Shown here piece by piece: positions 58,533 through 64,000 of a stretch of DNA of 64,000 nt. This stretch comes from an uncultured Alphaproteobacteria bacterium. GTDB taxonomy: Bacteria > Pseudomonadota > Alphaproteobacteria > HIMB59 > GCA-002718135. The notes under the pieces are model-generated. The model was not told the DNA's origin, made no database searches, and worked only from the letters and a program-made list of their open reading frames with translations. Location: assembly GCA_902607435.1 (NCBI GenBank), contig CACLJX010000001.1, positions 215,289-279,288 on the forward strand. The letters are read 5' to 3'. Position 1 is the stretch's first letter; each line of letters starts with the position of its first letter. The position numbers were made by a program, and so were the translations under genes.

Positions 58533-58940
58533 ATGATTAAAGAAAAAACTGGGGTACAAATAAACGCTGCACATACTCATACTGATGATTTCATAACTAA
58601 GAAATACGTCTTGCCTTTATTAAGAGATGAGGAAACAAGAAATAGACTAATTGCTGAACACAAAGCTACCCCGGTTGGAAGGGCACCTCATAAAGGGAAC
58701 CCGGCTATTGAACATAGCAAAGACCTTCAAACTGTTCTTGACAAGTTAAGAAGGCAGCCGATGGTTGGAAAATACATAACTATTTGTAAGAAAGATTTTA
58801 AAGATTACAGAATTGGAATTTGTAGTGGTGTTCGAGGTCAGCCTGTTGAGATATTAGAAGATTCCTTTTCTTCTGAAGAGGCTTGTGAACATGCAATTTT
58901 TCTTAAAAGAATTTCTGAATTGTTGGAGAAATACACATAA
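58533..58940 (+). CDS. N,N-dimethylformamidase-like small subunit
   Basis: The 135-residue product is close in size to the small subunit of N,N-dimethylformamidase (about 130 residues). The segment RRQPMVGKYITICKKDFKDYR (split: RRQPMVGKYI at about 80-89, DFKDYRIGI at 96-104) and the end SFSSEEACEHAIFLKRI (about 115-131) follow the family pattern as I remember it. Its stop codon overlaps the large-subunit start (TAATG). The large subunit supplies the active site; the small one is thought to be structural. The identification depends on the pairing. Confidence 0.7.
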   Translation: MIKEKTGVQINAAHTHTDDFITKKYVLPLLRDEETRNRLIAEHKATPVGRAPHKGNPAIEHSKDLQTVLDKLRRQPMVGKYITICKKDFKDYRIGICSGVRGQPVEILEDSFSSEEACEHAIFLKRISELLEKYT

Positions 58941-61297
58941 TGCTGCGTATTACTGGTTACAGTGATAAATATTCAGTTCATCCTGGAGAAAAGGTAAAGT
59001 TTTATATTAATTCAGAAAGCAATGAAAATTATGAAGTACAGATTGTACGGTTGATACATGGTGATACAAATCCTGAAGGACCTGGATATAAAGAAGAAGA
59101 ATTAGGCGCTAGTTGCAATGGCAACTATGAAGGAAAAAATCAAAGAATACATGGTGGTTCATATGTAATTATATCACAGGATGACCGTATGAATGTAGAG
59201 AGTTTTACTTTGCAGGCATACATTTTTCCTACTACCCCTGATAAGGGTAAACAAGGAATACTTACAAAATGGAACGAGACAAATAGTTCAGGTTATGGAC
59301 TCTTTGTTGATGACGACAGTTGCTTAAGTTTGATGATTGGCGATGGTGATGGACAAGTCTTTAAAATTTCAAGTGAAAAAAAACTAATGAGAAAAGTTTG
59401 GTATCTAATAGCTGCTAGCTTTGATGCTGAAACCGGTAAAGTAATATTATATCAAGAGCCAACAGTAACTCCGACGAATGGTGGCTTAGGAATGTCTTTG
59501 TTACATCCAGCAGACGAAACGAGCGCTATTGTTGAAAGTTCAAATAATATCAAGCCTGGGAAAAACGACTCTCCATTACTAATGGCAGCTTCTACAGTTG
59601 TTGATCGTTCTGGGAGGTATATTACAGGTGGTCATTATAAAGAAGCGCTTACTCCTGTAGAATTACCAGAACAGGGATTTGTTTATAATGGAAAAATAGA
59701 TAGACCAAGATTAAGCAACAAAGCTCTATCGAAAGATGAAATTAAAAATTTAGCTAGTGGTTATGGAGGCTGCACTTCTGATCTTAGAATAAAAGTAGTA
59801 GGCGCATGGGATTTCCATGCAAATATAACTAACAATATTGCCTCTACGTTTATTGTAGACTTGTCTCCAAGTCATCTAAATGGTTTTATTGTTAACTTAC
59901 CCTGTAGAGGAATGACTGGCTATAATTGGACAGCAGATGATATAGTTTATCACCACAAGCCAGAAGAATATGGTGCAATTCATTTTCATGATGATGATAT
60001 AGATGACGCTAGATGGGAAGTAGATTTTGTTTATGAAGTACCAGACAAAATTAGAAGTGGTGTTTATGCTGCAAGATTAAGAATAAATGGTGATGATTCT
60101 TCGGAGACAGAAGATTTCGTTCCTTTTGTTATAAAACCTCCTAAAGGTAAAGCGACTTCTAAATTAGCTTTAATCGTTCCTACAAATAGCTACTTGGCTT
60201 ATTCAAATGATAACTTAGGAACAAACTCAGTTGTTGCCCAGTTACTTGCAGGAAAAGTTCCTGTTTTGGCAGCATCAGATTTATATTTAAATGAACATAG
60301 AGAATATGGATTGTCTACATACTCTCTTCATTCAGATGGAAGTGGTGTTTGTTATTCTTCACGACTTAGACCAATTCTAAATATGCGACCGAAATACAGA
60401 CACTGGCTATCTCCATCTTTATGGCAATTAAATGGAGACTTGCATTTGACAGACTGGCTTGAAGAAAAAGGTTTTGAATTCGATTGTTTAACTGATGAAG
60501 ACTTGCATATCGAAGGGGTCGAATTGCTTAATAGATATCAATGTGTACTTACTGGATCACATCCTGAATATAGTTCAGAAAAAATGCTGGCTGCTTACGA
60601 AGCTTATCAGCTTCAAGGTGGAAGGTGGATTTACCTAGGTGCTGATGGTTTTTATTGGGTAAGCGAATATCATCCTGATAATCCAAATATTATTGAAGTT
60701 AGAAAAGGCGAGGCAGGTACTAGAGCTTGGACGGCTAATCCCGGAGAATATAATAATGCATTTGATGGAAAATATGGAGGTATGTGGCGAGCACGAGGAA
60801 GAATTCCAACAAAAGTTTGTGGGTTAACCTTTACGGCTTATGGATTTGACGTTTCTTCATACTATAAAAGATCAGACGATAGTTTCAAACCAGAATGCTC
60901 TTGGATATTTGAAGGAGTTGGTCCTGATGAAAGAATAGGTGATTTTGGTTTAGTTGGTGGTGGTGCAGCTGGTTTAGAGCTAGACAGATATGATCTTGAA
61001 TTTGGAACACCTCACAACGCATATTTGCTTGCTCAGTCAGAAGATCATACAAACTTAATGTTACAAGTTAACGAAGAAATACATTTTTCTGTAAGAGGTT
61101 ACTATGGCGGTGGTACAGAAAATCCAATGGTAAGAGCTGATATGATTTACTACAAGACCCCCAATGATGGTGCTCTATTTGCACCCGGGTCTTTGTCATG
61201 GTGCGGTAGTCTTTCTTATAATAGCTACAATAATAATGTATCCAAAATTTTAGAGAATGCAATTAATGGATTTTTAAAAGAAGGACCACTTCCTTAA
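58940..61297 (+). CDS. N,N-dimethylformamidase-like large subunit
   Basis: The 785-residue product matches the size of the large subunit (about 760). Residues 85-270 carry a laminin-G/concanavalin-type beta-sandwich (FTLQAYIFP at 89-97, WYLIAASFD at 154-162). The C-terminal half has the catalytic domain, with LIVPTNSYLAYSND at 411-424, GSHPEY at 539-544 and GGRWIYLGADGFYW at 560-573. Characterised enzymes bind one iron through two tyrosines and a glutamate; Y421, Y461 and E543 lie at similar spacing, but this is not checked. The substrate may be another amide. No signal peptide is seen, so it is cytoplasmic. Confidence 0.75.
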   Translation: MLRITGYSDKYSVHPGEKVKFYINSESNENYEVQIVRLIHGDTNPEGPGYKEEELGASCNGNYEGKNQRIHGGSYVIISQDDRMNVESFTLQAYIFPTTPDKGKQGILTKWNETNSSGYGLFVDDDSCLSLMIGDGDGQVFKISSEKKLMRKVWYLIAASFDAETGKVILYQEPTVTPTNGGLGMSLLHPADETSAIVESSNNIKPGKNDSPLLMAASTVVDRSGRYITGGHYKEALTPVELPEQGFVYNGKIDRPRLSNKALSKDEIKNLASGYGGCTSDLRIKVVGAWDFHANITNNIASTFIVDLSPSHLNGFIVNLPCRGMTGYNWTADDIVYHHKPEEYGAIHFHDDDIDDARWEVDFVYEVPDKIRSGVYAARLRINGDDSSETEDFVPFVIKPPKGKATSKLALIVPTNSYLAYSNDNLGTNSVVAQLLAGKVPVLAASDLYLNEHREYGLSTYSLHSDGSGVCYSSRLRPILNMRPKYRHWLSPSLWQLNGDLHLTDWLEEKGFEFDCLTDEDLHIEGVELLNRYQCVLTGSHPEYSSEKMLAAYEAYQLQGGRWIYLGADGFYWVSEYHPDNPNIIEVRKGEAGTRAWTANPGEYNNAFDGKYGGMWRARGRIPTKVCGLTFTAYGFDVSSYYKRSDDSFKPECSWIFEGVGPDERIGDFGLVGGGAAGLELDRYDLEFGTPHNAYLLAQSEDHTNLMLQVNEEIHFSVRGYYGGGTENPMVRADMIYYKTPNDGALFAPGSLSWCGSLSYNSYNNNVSKILENAINGFLKEGPLP

Positions 61298-61665
61298 TGA
61301 GCAATGCATCAATTATTAAACCTGAGGGAACAGATGGAAAGGCAATACTAGGTTCCGACAAAAATTCATCACTCAATATTCTTGAGAAAAATGCTTTCAA
61401 AAATCTTGATATGGATAAAATGAATGATTTAGCTGAATGTTTGTTTGTACTTAATAATAGAAGATATGGTCCAATTCCAGGTGCTTATATGGTAATGTGT
61501 ACAAAACCAGGAAAAGAATGGTGTGTTGGTCAGTTGAATGCAGATAGAGCTAAACCATTTGTTTTATTTGAAGATAAGGTTTTTTCATCGTCTGAAGAAG
61601 CTCAAAAAGAAGCAGAAAGAATTAAGAAAGATCGAGGTGAATCAGCTCCTAGGCGTTGTACTTAA
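61297..61665 (+). CDS. Second small-subunit-like protein
   Basis: The 122-residue product is unannotated by me, but its second half resembles the small subunit at 58533. PGAYMVMCTKPGKEWCVGQ (about 67-85) pairs with GKYITICKKDFKDYRIGI, and FEDKVFSSSEEAQKEAERI (about 91-109) with LEDSFSSEEACEHAIFLKRI. It starts on the large-subunit stop codon. It could be a paralogous small subunit, a regulator or an alternative partner. No signal peptide is seen. Confidence 0.55.
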   Translation: MSNASIIKPEGTDGKAILGSDKNSSLNILEKNAFKNLDMDKMNDLAECLFVLNNRRYGPIPGAYMVMCTKPGKEWCVGQLNADRAKPFVLFEDKVFSSSEEAQKEAERIKKDRGESAPRRCT

Positions 61666-61688
61666 AAAATTTGTTGAGGGATTAAGAT

Positions 61689-61967
61689 ATGGCCAAAGCA
61701 AACGTTCTTATAAATAATGATAAAGTAAAAGTAACTGAATGGTCTTTTGAAGTTGGAGATAGTACTGGTCATCATATACATGAATATAACTATATTGTTA
61801 TTCCGATGCTTGATGGAGAATTAAGAATAGTAGACAAGGATAACAATGAAACAATTTCAAAACTTACTAAGGGTGGAGCTTATTATAGAGAAAAAGGGGT
61901 GGAACATAATGTTTTGAATAATAATAATAATCCTTATTCTTTTATTGAAATTGAATTAATAAAATAA
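61689..61967 (+). CDS. Cupin-domain protein
   Basis: The 92-residue product is a single small cupin barrel. The metal-binding pattern GHHIHEYNYIV (about residues 27-37) and the second motif GVEHNVLNN (about 70-78) supply histidines and a glutamate. LDGELRIVD lies between. Such proteins are metal-dependent sensors, isomerases or dioxygenase-like enzymes. It lies between the second small-subunit-like gene and the symporter gene, in the same orientation. Confidence 0.8.
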   Translation: MAKANVLINNDKVKVTEWSFEVGDSTGHHIHEYNYIVIPMLDGELRIVDKDNNETISKLTKGGAYYREKGVEHNVLNNNNNPYSFIEIELIK

Positions 61968-61971
61968 AACC

Positions 61972-64000
61972 ATGTCTGAAAAAGTTCTTTGGTTTTTTAT
62001 TTTTTTGGTGCTCTATGCATCATATTGTGTTTTTTGGGGCTTACGAGGTTCAAAAAATACTAGTAATCCGAATGAATATTATTTAGCAAACAGGAGTATT
62101 TCATCATGGGTTTTCTTTTTTGCAGCAACTTCTGCAACATATGCAGGATTAATATCTTTAAGTCACACAGGCCTAATTTTTCATGATGGATTTCAATATG
62201 TTGGTACATCTTTTATAGCGATAACTATACCGTTAGGAAGCGTATTATTTTTTAAAAGACAATGGATGTTAAGTAGAAAATACGGATATATTACCCCAGG
62301 TGAAATGTATTATGATTATTATAGGAGTGACACAATACGTATTATATCAGTTATTGTCACTTTTTTCGTAGCAGTACCTTTGCTTGCGATTTTATTTGGC
62401 GCTACTGGTTTTTTAGTAAATTTGTTAACCGAAGGAAACATTTCTAGAGAATTAAGTATGTGGGTTATCTCCTCAATTGTTTTGTTATATGTAGTAACAG
62501 GAGGATTTAAAGCAACAGTGAGCGTTGGGGTTGTCCAGTCATGGCTGTTTGTAGTTACTACTGTTGTTTTAGGAATAATTATATATTTTTTTGTAGGGGG
62601 TTTTGATGTTTTTAATCAAGCATTATCAAAAATCGCAAGTACGTCAATTAGTGCTTGGGGCAATACCAATGGATATGGAGGCGGGGATCACAATAGCTAC
62701 TTTGTTGTTCCAGGAGTAATTCAATGGGTTGCTGGGTTAGGAAAAAATGATCCTACAGGAGGACCCTGGACAGCAATGATGATATTTACTTTTACTATTT
62801 CATTTATGGGGATAGTTCTTTCTCCTTCTTTTTCAATGTGGAGTTTTTCCACGCAACACCCTAGAGCTTTTTCGTACTATCAAATTTGGGGATGTGCTGC
62901 TGCTATCGGGGTTTTACTATTTGTTTTTATAACTTTCCAAGGATTAGGAGCAAACTTATTAGGAGCAAACGGCGATATTAATAATGAAAATCTATTTATC
63001 AGCAATTTATTGCCAGAAATTTCTAGATCCGAACATTCATTGGTAATTTTTCATCTTATAAGTTTAATGGATAAATATGCTTTATGGTTAAGTGGAGCAC
63101 TAGTGCTAGGATTAATCGCAGCTCTTCAATCAACAGCAGCAGCTTTCTTAATGACATCAGGTAGCATTATAACAAGAGATTTATACAAAGCATATATTGA
63201 TCAAAATATGAAATGGGAAAAAGAGCGTTTGGTTGCACGTTTATCAATGTTGCTAATTTTTTTAGCTGCACTTTATTTAGCTACTTTTGCTAAACCTGCC
63301 ATGATACTTTTTGGAGGCATAGCCATTTCAATTGCATTTCAGTTTATAATTATATTGTTAGGAACGTTGTGGTTTCCTTGGATCACAAGAGGGGCTGCTA
63401 TTATGGGTATAATTAGCGGTATAATTATTGTCGTTTTAACGGAAACTCTTGGTCAACAAATTACAGGTAATCGATTGCCTTGGGGAAGATGGCCACTTAC
63501 TATACATTCAGGTGTATGGGGACTCTTATTTAATGTTGTAGTTTGTTTTTCTATTTCTGCTTTTTCATATCTATCACAAATGGATACTCACAGATCTCAT
63601 AGACAAAAATTTCACAACTTTTTAGGTGAGCATATGGGATTACATCCAAGTAGAGGTAAAATAAGATCCTTTGCTTATGTTATTGTTTTAATTTGGCTTT
63701 TTTGTGCAATTGGACCAGGATTAATTTTGGGAAACGATATTTTTGGTATTCCAGGAAATGGATATGAATCATGGATTTTAAAAATTCCTTCAATATGGGG
63801 ATATCAACTTATTTGGTGGTTTCTAGGTATTGGATTAGTATGGTTTTTGGCAAACAAAATGGATTTGTCTACCCTACCCAAAAAGGCAATTAGACCTGAT
63901 GATCTTTATGTTGATACTGAGTTTTCTCCTTCAATGACCACTGAATCTCCAATTAATTATACTGAAAATGTAGGTTCAGGCTATGGATGGATACTAGTCC
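61972..64000 (+). CDS. Sodium:solute symporter family protein, C-terminus outside the window
   Basis: The reading frame is open to the window end, giving 676 codons so far. The N-terminal EYYLANRSISSWVFFFAATSAT (about 29-50) and the conserved VTGGFKATVSVGVVQSW region (about 180-196) identify the sodium:solute symporter (SSS) family, with at least 12 predicted spans. A typical member has about 500 to 550 residues. The extra 120 or more residues suggest additional spans or a C-terminal domain that the window does not show. It starts five bases after the cupin gene. Confidence 0.85.
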   Translation, partial: MSEKVLWFFIFLVLYASYCVFWGLRGSKNTSNPNEYYLANRSISSWVFFFAATSATYAGLISLSHTGLIFHDGFQYVGTSFIAITIPLGSVLFFKRQWMLSRKYGYITPGEMYYDYYRSDTIRIISVIVTFFVAVPLLAILFGATGFLVNLLTEGNISRELSMWVISSIVLLYVVTGGFKATVSVGVVQSWLFVVTTVVLGIIIYFFVGGFDVFNQALSKIASTSISAWGNTNGYGGGDHNSYFVVPGVIQWVAGLGKNDPTGGPWTAMMIFTFTISFMGIVLSPSFSMWSFSTQHPRAFSYYQIWGCAAAIGVLLFVFITFQGLGANLLGANGDINNENLFISNLLPEISRSEHSLVIFHLISLMDKYALWLSGALVLGLIAALQSTAAAFLMTSGSIITRDLYKAYIDQNMKWEKERLVARLSMLLIFLAALYLATFAKPAMILFGGIAISIAFQFIIILLGTLWFPWITRGAAIMGIISGIIIVVLTETLGQQITGNRLPWGRWPLTIHSGVWGLLFNVVVCFSISAFSYLSQMDTHRSHRQKFHNFLGEHMGLHPSRGKIRSFAYVIVLIWLFCAIGPGLILGNDIFGIPGNGYESWILKIPSIWGYQLIWWFLGIGLVWFLANKMDLSTLPKKAIRPDDLYVDTEFSPSMTTESPINYTENVGSGYGWILV

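Noticed and set aside
46943-64000. A mobile island or prophage
   Set aside because: No integrase, transposase, phage gene, direct repeat or tRNA edge was seen. The base composition and codon use look like those of the surrounding sequence.

Overview
The window is a strongly AT-rich, very compact stretch of a bacterial chromosome. Genes overlap or abut almost everywhere and no gene-free gap exceeds 200 bases. The ribosomal proteins, the alphaproteobacterial style of the RNA polymerase alpha-subunit N-terminus, the microbial rhodopsin and the biotin and amide chemistry suggest a streamlined marine alphaproteobacterium of SAR11-like or AEGEAN-169/HIMB59-like type. The lineage is an inference; no 16S rRNA gene lies in the window.

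Region 1 (1-29003) is the core expression block. It holds tRNA-Tyr (5' end cut by the window edge), tRNA-Gly, tuf, tRNA-Trp, secE, nusG, rplK, rplA, an L10 leader, rplJ, rplL, rpoB, rpoC, rpsL, rpsG, fusA, and the fused S10, spc and alpha operons through rplQ, including secY and adk. rpmD is missing between rpsE and rplO. rpmJ is missing between secY and rpsM. There is no tuf copy between fusA and rpsJ.

Region 2 (29012-36087) is housekeeping: crcB, an RluC-type pseudouridine synthase, lipB (opposite strand), tRNA-Leu(GAG), mgtE, bioY, a ROK sugar kinase, a succinate-semialdehyde dehydrogenase type aldehyde dehydrogenase (minus strand), and an unknown secreted protein.

Region 3 (36098-46749, minus strand) deals with cyclic amide, lactam or urea-type compounds. 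It encodes a HyuA/HyuB pair and a second operon with a PxpA (LamB/YcsF) protein, a biotin carboxylase fused to an AHS1 domain, an AHS2 protein and a free biotin carrier. The last three resemble a urea carboxylase cut into parts. A 70-residue unknown, a glutathione-S-transferase-like protein, a Gfo/Idh oxidoreductase and a Lys/Pro-repeat secreted protein follow.

Region 4 (46943-64000, plus strand) is the most unusual part and looks like one long co-directional gene set. It starts with a promoter and a CUT2-type ABC importer: binding protein, double ATPase, an unknown repeat protein that shares its C-terminal tail with the ATPase, and two permeases with large non-standard extensions. A rhodopsin with an atypical DTT motif follows, then a YqiK/flotillin-like SPFH protein with a tandem 106-residue duplication, an SCP2-like protein and an alpha/beta hydrolase. 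Next come the small and large subunits of an N,N-dimethylformamidase-like amidohydrolase, a second small-subunit-like protein, a cupin, and a sodium:solute symporter family protein that runs off the window. The working hypothesis is a system for import and hydrolysis of an unknown amide-like compound, possibly light-assisted. The substrate cannot be read from the sequence.
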